Origin: Gammaproteobacteria bacterium
GTDB lineage: Bacteria > Pseudomonadota > Gammaproteobacteria > Enterobacterales > Aeromonadaceae
Direction of reading: 5' to 3'
NCBI GenBank assembly: GCA_018222825.1
Contig: JAAEZO010000010.1
Span: 1 to 36,714, forward strand
DNA length: 36,714 bases
The number at the start of each line of letters is the position of its first letter. Position 1 is the first letter of the stretch. The notes below the pieces were generated by a model. It was given only the letters and a program-made list of their open reading frames with translations, did no database searches and was not told the origin of the DNA. The position numbers and the translations under genes are program-made. Shown here in pieces: positions 26,348-33,727 of this stretch.

Positions 26348-28207
26348 ATGATGCTCGATACCGGTAATATCTATCGCGACAATGTCTCTCGCCTGATTGG
26401 GTGGGGCCACTGGATGGTGCTTTTTAATATCCTGCTGGCGCTGGCGGTATCGAGTCGTTACCTGCTGATTGCCGGCTGGCCCGATACCCTGCTGGGTGGC
26501 GGCTATATGCTGGTCAGCTGGATCGGGCATTTCGCCTTTCTCACCTTCTTTACCTATCTGCTGACGCTGTTTCCGCTGACCTTTCTGTTTCCGAAGGTAC
26601 GAGCCGTACAGTTGCTGGGTGCCGCCATCGCCACCGGGGCACTGACCCTGCTGCTGGTAGACACCCAGGTGTTCAGCCTGTTCAGCTTTCATCTTAACCC
26701 GACCGTCTGGCAACTGCTGCTGGAGCAGGCTCAGGCCGAAGAAGCGTCCGGCTGGGGCTGGCTGTTCGTGTGGGTGCCGGTGCTGTTTCTATTTGAACTG
26801 TGGCTGGCCGGCTGGCTCTGGCGTTGGAGCCAGCGTCGTCGTCGCTCGCTGACATTGCCCCTGGCGCTGCCCCTGCTGGTGAGTTTTTTTCTCACCCACA
26901 GCGTCCATATCTGGGCCGATGCGCTGGTATACGCCCCGATCACCAATCAGAAAGCCAATTTTCCACTGTCTTACCCGATGACCGCCAAGAGCTTCCTCAT
27001 CAAACAGGGCTGGCTGGATGAAGATCAATATCGCCAGTTGTCACAACAGGTGGCAGAGCAACCCCGGCGGCGGTTGAATTACCCGCTGCGCCCGCTGTCG
27101 GTACAGGCGCCGGACGCCTCGCCCAACATTCTGCTGGTGGTAGCGGATGGCCTGCGCGCCGATCAGCTCGATGCCATCACCATGCCTAATCTGAATCGTT
27201 TCGCCCATCGTCATCTGCGTTTCGATAATCATCTGAGTGCCGGTAATCAGCCCCGCTCCGCGCTGTTCAGCCTGTTTTACAGCCTGCCGTCTCATTACCA
27301 GCGCGATGCCGAGCAGGAAGGCATAGCCCCGGTATTGATCGACGAACTGCAGCGCCAGGACTACCGTTTCGGCCTCTTTGCCAGCGGCGGTCTGGATAAA
27401 CCACTGTACCGTAATGCCATTTTTTCGACCCTGCGCAATCAGTCATTCAATCCGGCTACCGGCGGTGCCGCAGGTGATCGCCAAGCCGTCACCGATTTCG
27501 GCCATTGGCTGGAACAACAGGATAACGAACGCCCCTGGTTTTCTTTCGTCTACCTGGATGCACTCAACTCGCTGGATCTGCCCGCCGGTATTAAAGGACC
27601 CTTCCAGCCTTCGCTGCAGCAACTTAACCCGGCTCAGGCCTATCGAGACGAGCAACGCGAGGCCCTGTTCAACCGCTATCGCAATTCGGTGTTCTATACC
27701 GATCGCCTGCTGGGGCAGTTACTGTCAAAAATCAGGCAGGCCGAGGAGCGCGGCACCCTGATCATCGTCACCTCCGGCCACGGTATGGAATTCAACGATA
27801 ACGACAATAATACCTGGGGATTCGGCAGCGCCTACTCGCCTTATCAGCTGCGAGTGCCTCTGGTTGTCGACTGGCCGGGTGAACGCCAGCCCGCCCGCTA
27901 CGATCACCCGACCAGCCAGCTGGATCTGGTGCCCACCCTGATGCGCCAGGCGCTGGGCGTACAGAGTCCGCTGCGTAGTTACAGTACCGGCCAATCCTTG
28001 TTCAAGGCAGACGCCAATCGCTGGCGACTGGCATCGGATGAAGAAGAATATGTTATCTATCAACAGGATGACATTACCCGCTTTAACCGTCAGGGTGACG
28101 TTGAGTTGTTGCGGGCAAGAGACTATAAAACCGAGCCGAATGCCAGCCCGGAATTGTCATTGCTGTTACAGGTGATGGACGACCTGAATCGTTTTCAGGG
28201 AAAGTAA
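26348..28207 (+). CDS. yejM: Inner-membrane LPS-homeostasis regulator YejM (LapC/PbgA)
   Basis: 619 residues (E. coli YejM 586). In E. coli it senses LPS in the inner membrane and controls LpxC degradation through LapB/FtsH. The N-terminal part (about 1-190) has five membrane helices with the conserved SWGHW-like opening (GWGHWMVLFNILLALAVSSRY) and HLNPTVWQLL; the rest is a periplasmic alkaline-phosphatase-like fold with NILLVVADGLRADQLDAITMPNL and STGQSLF. The C-terminus SPELSLLLQVMDDLNRFQGK matches the E. coli tail. Two adjacent ATGs occur; 26348 is used. It is probably co-transcribed with yejL. Confidence 0.94.
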   Translation: MMLDTGNIYRDNVSRLIGWGHWMVLFNILLALAVSSRYLLIAGWPDTLLGGGYMLVSWIGHFAFLTFFTYLLTLFPLTFLFPKVRAVQLLGAAIATGALTLLLVDTQVFSLFSFHLNPTVWQLLLEQAQAEEASGWGWLFVWVPVLFLFELWLAGWLWRWSQRRRRSLTLPLALPLLVSFFLTHSVHIWADALVYAPITNQKANFPLSYPMTAKSFLIKQGWLDEDQYRQLSQQVAEQPRRRLNYPLRPLSVQAPDASPNILLVVADGLRADQLDAITMPNLNRFAHRHLRFDNHLSAGNQPRSALFSLFYSLPSHYQRDAEQEGIAPVLIDELQRQDYRFGLFASGGLDKPLYRNAIFSTLRNQSFNPATGGAAGDRQAVTDFGHWLEQQDNERPWFSFVYLDALNSLDLPAGIKGPFQPSLQQLNPAQAYRDEQREALFNRYRNSVFYTDRLLGQLLSKIRQAEERGTLIIVTSGHGMEFNDNDNNTWGFGSAYSPYQLRVPLVVDWPGERQPARYDHPTSQLDLVPTLMRQALGVQSPLRSYSTGQSLFKADANRWRLASDEEEYVIYQQDDITRFNRQGDVELLRARDYKTEPNASPELSLLLQVMDDLNRFQGK

Positions 28208-28220
28208 GCGCGTTAGGCGA

Positions 28221-28260
28221 AAGAAAAGTCGGGACTGACGTGTTTGTTCTTCAGTCCCGA
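28221..28260 (-). terminator. Terminator between yejM and the NlpC/P60 gene
   Basis: Perfect 10-bp stem TCGGGACTGA / TCAGTCCCGA with a 12-nt loop (28229-28260); on the minus strand it is followed by CTTTTCTTTCG. It lies just after the stop of the minus-strand lipoprotein gene and may also stop yejM transcripts. Confidence 0.75.
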
Positions 28261-28269
28261 TACGGAGTC

Positions 28270-28791
28270 TTAATCCTGATCAAGCAAGCGACGCGCCTGC
28301 CAGTAACGACTACGCCAGTACACATTATCCAGCCGAGATATGGTGACTCCAACACTGGATGAGGCATGGGCAAACTTGCCATCGCCTACATAAACACCGT
28401 TATGCTGAGTACGGCCGGTGCGGAAAAACACCAGATCTCCCGGCTGCAGTTCTTTCTTGTTGATGGCCCGCCCCAGGGTTACCTGTTCATAGGTACTTCT
28501 GGGCAGCTCCATCCCGTATACTTCCTGATACATGGTGCGAGTAAAGGCCGAACAGTCGATACCTTCGGCATCAACACCACCAAAACGATACGGCACACCA
28601 CGCCAGCGCTGATAGACCTGATGCAGATTTCGAACCGATACCTGCCTGGTTTTCACCGAATCGGTGCTGATACTGTAAGTCAGGGAAGAAGACGGTTTTT
28701 TTCCAGCTGTCTTTTTTCCTGACTCAGATTTCGGAATGCTGCTGCAACCAGCAAGCAACAATAAACTGCTAAGAAGAATTACCTTTTTCAT
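28270..28791 (-). CDS. NlpC/P60-family lipoprotein, probable peptidoglycan endopeptidase (NlpC/MepS type)
   Basis: 173 residues from the ATG at 28791; a GTG at 28800 is in frame. A lysine-led hydrophobic signal with lipobox LAGC predicts lipidation at C16. The NlpC/P60 domain fills the C-terminal two thirds with the catalytic cysteine C80 in GIDCSAF, H130 in QHNGVYVG and a third polar residue near H142. Enzymes of this group cut the D-Ala-mDAP or Ala-Glu-side cross-links of peptidoglycan. It resembles both NlpC (154 aa) and MepS/Spr (188 aa) of E. coli, and spr lies near yejM in E. coli as well. If it is MepS-like, NlpI (2959-3834) would be its degradation adaptor (inference). Confidence 0.88.
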   Translation of the reverse strand: MKKVILLSSLLLLAGCSSIPKSESGKKTAGKKPSSSLTYSISTDSVKTRQVSVRNLHQVYQRWRGVPYRFGGVDAEGIDCSAFTRTMYQEVYGMELPRSTYEQVTLGRAINKKELQPGDLVFFRTGRTQHNGVYVGDGKFAHASSSVGVTISRLDNVYWRSRYWQARRLLDQD

Positions 28792-28861
28792 ATGAATCAC
28801 GGCAACCAGCTATCAATCTCAAAGATACTAGTGCAGATCTCGGGGGATTGGCAAAAATAAT

Positions 28862-29617
28862 ATGAGCAAAAACAAAGATATTTTCACCGAGTTATTAATT
28901 TGCAACAGCCTCGGTGCCCGTTTGCCCGTTAATGCCCAAAAAATGCTCTCTCGGGCCGAACTAACCCGGCTCGACGCCATCCGTCATCCGCGTCAGGCGA
29001 GGCTGTTTTTACTGGGCCGTTATCTGCTGCGCCAACTGCTTGCCGACCGGCTGTCCGAGGCACCGGAGCAAATCGCCATTCATATTGATGCCAGAGGAAA
29101 GCCGCGGCTGGAACAGCATGGCTGGCATTTCAACATCAGCCACAGTGGCGACACCCTGGCGCTGACCATCGGCAATCAAAACAGCCTGGGGGTCGACATC
29201 GAAGGCCGACAGCTATCGGCGGCGCAGATAACCCGCCTCGCCCGCCGCTACCTGAGCGAGCAGGAGCAGCAATGGCTGAGCCTGAGTCAGACCGCATCCG
29301 CCGACTTCACCCGCCTGTGGACCGTCAAGGAGGCGGTGCTCAAGGCCCACGGCGGCGGCATCGCCAACAATCTGCAACGGGTGCACTGGCAACCGGACAC
29401 AACATGCGCCACCCTGGAGCAACACCGTTACCGGCTGCATCAATATGCACTGGGGCACAGCTGGCTGACCCTCGCCATCGACGAGCAGAACCAGATCACT
29501 GACGAGATGGCCAGGCCAGAGCCCACCCTGCTCAGCCTGGCCGATTTGCCCTTCGAACTTGAAATCACCGGACCGCAACCCAATTTATCCCTAGACTCCC
29601 AAATTCATAACTCCTGA
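28862..29617 (+). CDS. 4'-phosphopantetheinyl transferase, Sfp/AcpT superfamily
   Basis: 251 residues. It transfers the phosphopantetheine arm of CoA to carrier proteins. Motifs: HFNISHSG (about 89-96), the Mg-binding LGVDIE (D112, E114) and FTRLWTVKEAVLKAHG (W153, K156, E157, K161). The length and two-lobed form fit the Sfp/AcpT type rather than the short AcpS. No polyketide, peptide synthetase or separate carrier-protein gene is in the window, so the partner is unknown. The ribosome site is weak. It is divergent from the NlpC/P60 gene and 14 bp upstream of cnoX. Confidence 0.9.
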   Translation: MSKNKDIFTELLICNSLGARLPVNAQKMLSRAELTRLDAIRHPRQARLFLLGRYLLRQLLADRLSEAPEQIAIHIDARGKPRLEQHGWHFNISHSGDTLALTIGNQNSLGVDIEGRQLSAAQITRLARRYLSEQEQQWLSLSQTASADFTRLWTVKEAVLKAHGGGIANNLQRVHWQPDTTCATLEQHRYRLHQYALGHSWLTLAIDEQNQITDEMARPEPTLLSLADLPFELEITGPQPNLSLDSQIHNS

Positions 29618-29631
29618 GTGAGACCCTGTTT

Positions 29632-30468
29632 ATGATCGTTGACATCAATGTGCAGAATTTTCAGCAAGCGCTTATCGAAGCATCCATGAGCAAGACGGTG
29701 GTGATTTATTTTCACGCCCAGGTCGTGCCCGAATGCCAGACCATGATGCCGCTGCTGGAACGGCTCATCGGAGCCGACAACAGTCATATCGATCTGGCCA
29801 AGGTCGACGTGGAAGATCCGCAATTACAGAGCCTGGCCTCACAGCTGGGCCTGCGCGGGCTGCCGGCCATGGTGGCTTTCAAGGACGGTCAACCGGTCGA
29901 CGTGCTGGAAGGTCCGCAGGATGAAAACGGCATCAAGCAGTTTCTGCAATCCTATCAGCCCAACGAAGCCGAGCTGCTGCTGGATCAGGCCAAGCAGATG
30001 CTGGGCATGGATCCGAAAGCCGCCTATGGCCTGCTGCAACAGGCCCGGGCGCTGGAAGATACGGCAACCATTCGCCTCTGTCTGGCAGAAGCCGCGCTGG
30101 CGCTCAACAAACTGGAAGAAACCAAGCAACTGCTGGCCACCATCGGCATGGCGGATCAGAACGGTCAGTATCAGCATATTCTGGCCCGGCTGGAGCTGGC
30201 CGAAGAAGCCGCCGACAGCCCCGAGCTGCGTGAGCTGGAGCAGAAACTGGCCGCCGAGCCGGAGTCACTGCTACTGAAAGAAGAGCTGGCGGTGCAGTAT
30301 TTTCAGGCCGGCCGACAGGAAGAAGCCCTGCAGTTGCTGACCGAGGTACTGCAAAAGGATCTGGCGTTTGGCGAAGCCAGAAAGCACTTTCTGGACATGC
30401 TCACCACCATGGGTGCCGATCCGGTTGCCTCCCGCTACCGCCGCAAGCTGTACAGCATGCTGTATTAA
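29632..30468 (+). CDS. cnoX: Co-chaperone CnoX (YbbN), thioredoxin-fold plus TPR
   Basis: 278 residues (E. coli CnoX/YbbN 284). It is a chaperedoxin that holds unfolding proteins under oxidative stress and hands them to GroEL. The thioredoxin fold (about 1-110) has VPEC (32-35) at the active-site place, with one cysteine in the position held by SQHC in E. coli, so it is not a classical disulfide reductase. TPR-like helices fill the rest, and the ending SRYRRKLYSMLY nearly matches the E. coli GroEL-binding tail. It lies 14 bp after the phosphopantetheinyl transferase gene. Confidence 0.93.
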   Translation: MIVDINVQNFQQALIEASMSKTVVIYFHAQVVPECQTMMPLLERLIGADNSHIDLAKVDVEDPQLQSLASQLGLRGLPAMVAFKDGQPVDVLEGPQDENGIKQFLQSYQPNEAELLLDQAKQMLGMDPKAAYGLLQQARALEDTATIRLCLAEAALALNKLEETKQLLATIGMADQNGQYQHILARLELAEEAADSPELRELEQKLAAEPESLLLKEELAVQYFQAGRQEEALQLLTEVLQKDLAFGEARKHFLDMLTTMGADPVASRYRRKLYSMLY

Positions 30469-30530
30469 GCAAGTCGCGGTTTAATACCAACTTCAGTAAA
30501 AACCTGGTCACTTTGAGCCTGAATACCAGA

Positions 30531-30630
30531 GGCACCAGAGCCGCCTCCCACGACACGCCATAAACCCATCCATGGGGGCTCGGGAAATGCCGTCCATGGC
30601 ATTTCACGGTCGTGGGAAGTCATCTCTGTT
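30531..30630 (-). repeat. Dispersed nested-hairpin repeat, copy B
   Basis: Outer arms TCCCACGAC (30546-30554) and GTCGTGGGA (30609-30617); inner hairpin AAATGCC-GTCCAT-GGCATTT (30585-30604). Read on the minus strand, GGATGG...GGCGTGTCG...GAGGCGGCTCTG parallels the right part of copy A (8446-8562). Stem sequences differ from copies A and C but pairing is kept. Confidence 0.65.
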
Positions 30631-30702
30631 ACCTCCCCTGGAACACAGAGTTACCTGCAAATAGTGCCAACAGGCGACTCTGCTGCATCAAGGAGAACAA
30701 AG

Positions 30703-30790
30703 GGGTCTGCTCCACCGACCATCACATGACATGGAGGTCATGTGCTGAGCGTCACAGGGATGTGCTTGCAGCGGGTCGGTGGCGCGGGCG
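30703..30790 (+). repeat. Dispersed nested-hairpin repeat, copy C
   Basis: It begins GGGTCTGCTCC, like copy A's GGGTCTACTCC. Outer arms CCACCGACC (30712-30720) and GGTCGGTGG (30774-30782); inner hairpin CACATGAC-ATGGAG-GTCATGTG (30723-30744), whose loop is the complement of copy A's CTCCAT. GGATGTGCTTGCAGCGGG differs from copy A at three positions. Confidence 0.65.
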
Positions 30791-30886
30791 CTTTGTTCGG
30801 GACTGATATGACAATCGAATAGAACAATTATTTAATGGGATTGGTATAAGAGGCTGCCAAGCCTTCTGTAATACACACCCACAAGC

Positions 30887-30918
30887 AAAAACGCCATGGC
30901 ATGACCATGGCGTTTTTT
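30887..30918 (-). terminator. Bidirectional terminator after the SNF symporter gene
   Basis: Perfect 13-bp stem AAAAACGCCATGG / CCATGGCGTTTTT with a 5-nt loop, giving T runs on both strands. It lies 21 bp after the minus-strand symporter stop and also faces transcripts coming from cnoX. Confidence 0.9.
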
Positions 30919-30939
30919 GTTATGGCTCAAAGCTGAATG

Positions 30940-32277
30940 TCACCAGCTGGAACCGATGACCAGCAGCACCAGCAGCGGGCACACGATGCGCACATACCAG
31001 GGCCAGATGCGCCAGAACACACTGGACGCCAGTTCGGGCGAGCCCTGAACCAGCTCTTCAAACAACTTGGCCCGCCCCCACATCCAGCCGCCCAGCACAC
31101 AGAAGCCCAGGCCGACCAGCGGTTGAATATTTTGGGTCGACAAGCGGATCACGAAGCCGAACAGGGTACCGAAATTCAGGCAGATGACCACGCTGAACAG
31201 CGCCAGCACACCGCCCAGCAACCAGGTCATCAGCGGACGCGGCGCCTTGAAGCGCTCGATGCTGTAAGACACCGGTACTTCCAGCATTGAAATGGACGAG
31301 GTCAGTGCGGCTATGCCCATCAGCACGAAGAACACCAGCGCCATCACCAGCCCTATCGGCCCCATGGTATCGAACAGCGCCGGCAGCACCACAAAGACCA
31401 GGGTATCGGAGCTGAGCAGGCTACCGTCTTCCGCGAAGATGGTGACGCCGTTGTTCATGGCCACAAACATTGCCGGCAGTATCACCAGGCCGGCCAGAAA
31501 GGCCACGCCGGTATCGAGCAGCGTAACCTGAAAGGCGGTGCGCGGTATGTTCTCCTGCTTGTTCAGATAGGAGCCGTACATCAGCATGGAGCAGCCGCCG
31601 ATGGTCAGCGAGAAAAAGGCCTGGCCCATGGCGCTGATCAACAGTTCAGGCTCCAGCACCTTGCTGAAGTCCGGCACCAGATAGTGCCTCAGGCCGGTCA
31701 TGGCGCCATCCTGGGTCAGGATGTAGAAGAACAGCAGCAGAAACAGCACAAACAGCGCCGGCATCAGCCGCGCCGACCAGCGCTCTATGCCCCGGCGTAC
31801 CCCGGCCTGTACCACCAGAATGGTGAGCAGGTAGAACACCAGGGTCCAGACGATATTGCGACCCAGACCAAAGGCCTGCAGCCATTCAGTTGCCGCATCC
31901 CAGCCCAGAATACGGGTGACCGCCGCCGCCAGAAAGGCCAGCAGCCAACCAGCGACGATGGCATAGAACGACAGCACCAGGCTCGGCACCAGCATGCCCG
32001 CATAGCCCACCAGCGAGGCCATGGCCTTTTGCAGCGGAGTACGACCCAGCTTGCGCACCGAGTCCACCGGGTTGGCCTGGCCGTAACGACCGATGGCCAC
32101 TTCCATCACCAGCATCGGAAAGGCCAGCATCATCACCAGCACCAGATAGGCAATCAGAAAGGCGCCGCCGCCATTGCTGGCCGCTTGTGTCGGAAAGCCC
32201 CAGATATTGCCCAGCCCGACGGCCGCCCCGGCGGCGGCCATGATGAAGCCGAAGCGCGAGCCAAAGTGTTCTCTCAC
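30940..32277 (-). CDS. Sodium-dependent transporter, neurotransmitter:sodium symporter (SNF) family
   Basis: 445 residues with about 11-12 hydrophobic segments. The opening FGSRFGFIMAAAGAAVGLGNIWGFP is the signature first helix of the LeuT/NSS family, including the unwound Na+ and substrate site GAAVGLGNIWGFP; the following ASNGGGAFLIAYL is also typical. Bacterial members import amino acids (for example leucine, tryptophan, tyrosine) with Na+; the substrate here cannot be deduced. The start codon is GTG with AAGGAAA about 6 nt upstream. It follows the PerM-family gene by 24 bp on the same strand, so the two may be co-transcribed. Confidence 0.93.
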   Translation of the reverse strand: MREHFGSRFGFIMAAAGAAVGLGNIWGFPTQAASNGGGAFLIAYLVLVMMLAFPMLVMEVAIGRYGQANPVDSVRKLGRTPLQKAMASLVGYAGMLVPSLVLSFYAIVAGWLLAFLAAAVTRILGWDAATEWLQAFGLGRNIVWTLVFYLLTILVVQAGVRRGIERWSARLMPALFVLFLLLFFYILTQDGAMTGLRHYLVPDFSKVLEPELLISAMGQAFFSLTIGGCSMLMYGSYLNKQENIPRTAFQVTLLDTGVAFLAGLVILPAMFVAMNNGVTIFAEDGSLLSSDTLVFVVLPALFDTMGPIGLVMALVFFVLMGIAALTSSISMLEVPVSYSIERFKAPRPLMTWLLGGVLALFSVVICLNFGTLFGFVIRLSTQNIQPLVGLGFCVLGGWMWGRAKLFEELVQGSPELASSVFWRIWPWYVRIVCPLLVLLVIGSSW

Positions 32278-32301
32278 TGTATTTTCCTTATTGCTTTTGC
32301 A

Positions 32302-33375
32302 TTAATTATTTATGTTGGCCGGTAGATCATCCTGCCTGGGCCAGGCGTTGATCACCGCCTTGACCAGGGTGGCCAGAGGAATGGCAAAGAACACGCCCCA
32401 GAATCCCCAGAGACCGCCAAACACCAGCACCGCCACGATAATGGCAATGGGGTGCAGGTTGACCGCCTCCGAAAACAGTATCGGTACCAGTACGTTGCCA
32501 TCCAGTGCCTGAATGATGCCGTAGGCGACAATCAGGTAAAAGAACGGCGGCGTAAAGCCCCACTGAAACAGCCCCACCATGGCCACCGGCACCGTTGCCG
32601 CCGCCGCCCCTATGTAGGGAATGAGCACCGAAAAGCCGACCAGTACCGCCAGCAACAACGGGTAGCGCAGGTCCAGCAGCATGAAGGTCAGATAACTGAC
32701 CGAACCCACGATGAGGATTTCAATCACCTTGCCACGTACATAGTTGGCAATCTGTACGTTCATTTCGTGCCACACCCGCGAGACCAGCTCCCGGTTTTGC
32801 GGCAGAAAACGGTTGGTGCTCTGTAACAGGACGCGCTTGTCCTTGAGCATGAAAAACACCAGCACCGACACCAGGATCAGATACACCATCAACACCGCCG
32901 CATTGGTCAGCGAGCTGAGTGATACGCTGAGAATGGCGTCTGCCGAGCCCAGCAGGCGGCTGCGCAAGTCATCCAGCACGTTCTGAATCAGGGTCACGTC
33001 CACCAATTCGGGATAGCGCTCAGGCAGCGTCAGCAGCAGCTCCTGGGAACGACCGATCATGGCGGGTATTTCCCGGGCCAGGTTGGCCGTCTGCGACAGA
33101 AAGGTCGGCACTATGCTGACCAGTGACAACACCACTATCACCGCAAACAGCAGCTGCACTATGGCGGCGGCCAGCCAGCGCATCAGCCCCAGCCGTTCCA
33201 TTCGGCTGACCGGCCAGTCCAGCAGATAGGCAATGACCACGGCGGCGAAAAAAGGGGCCAGTATGTGGCCCATGAAATACACCACCACAAAGCCGAACAG
33301 CAGGCTCAGGAACAACGCAACGGCACCGGGATCGGAAAACCGCTGTCGATACCAATGCTTAAGAACATCCAGCAT
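32302..33375 (-). CDS. perM: PerM/AI-2E family transporter
   Basis: 357 residues (E. coli PerM 353), with about eight membrane segments arranged as in the AI-2E exporter family (PF01594), and the conserved C-terminal part IPYIGAAAATVPVAMVG...VLVPILFSEAVNLHPIAIIVAVLVFGGLWGFWGVFFAIPLA. The family includes proteins linked to autoinducer-2 export and Na+/H+ antiport, but PerM itself has no firm function. The ATG at 33375 has AGGA about 9 nt upstream. Its position beside bepA is conserved in E. coli, where the two genes are also neighbours. Confidence 0.9.
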   Translation of the reverse strand: MLDVLKHWYRQRFSDPGAVALFLSLLFGFVVVYFMGHILAPFFAAVVIAYLLDWPVSRMERLGLMRWLAAAIVQLLFAVIVVLSLVSIVPTFLSQTANLAREIPAMIGRSQELLLTLPERYPELVDVTLIQNVLDDLRSRLLGSADAILSVSLSSLTNAAVLMVYLILVSVLVFFMLKDKRVLLQSTNRFLPQNRELVSRVWHEMNVQIANYVRGKVIEILIVGSVSYLTFMLLDLRYPLLLAVLVGFSVLIPYIGAAAATVPVAMVGLFQWGFTPPFFYLIVAYGIIQALDGNVLVPILFSEAVNLHPIAIIVAVLVFGGLWGFWGVFFAIPLATLVKAVINAWPRQDDLPANINN

Positions 33376-33387
33376 GTAATAACTTCC

Positions 33388-33636
33388 TCATGATGCCTTG
33401 GTAATCATCAATATCAGCATTTCGCCATCGTCGGCCAGCACCTCAACAGCGTGACCCATGCGCGAAACATAAGCGGGTATATCCTGACGAGAGCCCGAGT
33501 CTCTCAGTAACAGTCGTAGCTGCTGCCCGGCCTCGGCCGCTTTCAGCCAGAGCTTTACCCGAAGCAACGGCAGCGGACAGCGCCAGGCACTCGCATCCAG
33601 TATCTCCACCGCTCCTCCGGCCAAAAAGAAAGGCAT
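33388..33636 (-). CDS. TusA/SirA-family sulfur-carrier protein
   Basis: 82 residues from the ATG at 33636, preceded by AAGGG; a TTG at 33663 would add nine residues. The protein has the TusA fold pattern with the C-P-x-P motif (ASAWRCPLPLL, C20) in the first helix and ends in a typical beta strand. Family members relay sulfane sulfur in tRNA thiolation or other sulfur transfer; this one is a divergent paralogue, not clearly TusA itself. It sits 12 bp upstream of the PerM-family gene on the same strand and is divergent from bepA. Confidence 0.85.
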   Translation of the reverse strand: MPFFLAGGAVEILDASAWRCPLPLLRVKLWLKAAEAGQQLRLLLRDSGSRQDIPAYVSRMGHAVEVLADDGEMLILMITKAS

Positions 33637-33666
33637 TATCCCTTTGTTATGGCTACCAAACAATGC

Positions 33667-33695
33667 TTGTTACCCCTTATTGGGACGAGTATTCT
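33667..33695 (+). promoter_or_regulatory. Promoter of bepA
   Basis: TTGTTA (4 of 6), a 17-nt spacer, then TATTCT (4 of 6), giving a start near 33702, 26 nt before the chosen bepA ATG. It supports that start over the upstream in-frame start at 33644. Confidence 0.45.
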
Positions 33696-33727
33696 GCTGG
33701 GAGTGCACCATCAACCAGGTAACAAGA

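Larger units (their letters stand above)
30483..30847. mobile_element. MITE-like composite repeat in the cnoX-SNF gap
   Basis: About 365 bp between ATACCAA (30484-30490) and TTGGTAT (30841-30847), a 7-bp terminal inverted repeat. Inside are two copies of the nested-hairpin repeat in opposite orientation (copy B, minus; copy C, plus) and a small hairpin CTCTGT/ACAGAG (30624-30650). It has no supported reading frame; a 64-codon frame at 30612-30806 runs through the hairpins. The right end, with an AT-rich segment before TTGGTATAAG, looks like the termini of small non-autonomous elements common in marine gammaproteobacteria (from memory). No target duplication is evident. Confidence 0.55.

Noticed and set aside
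30531-30790. Considered whether the repeated hairpins form a CRISPR array
   Set aside because: Only two units here, in opposite orientation, of about 90-100 bp with imperfect identity and no regular spacers or cas genes.
30612-30806. 64-codon frame in the cnoX-SNF gap
   Set aside because: It runs through the palindromic repeats, which explain the open frame; no ribosome site.
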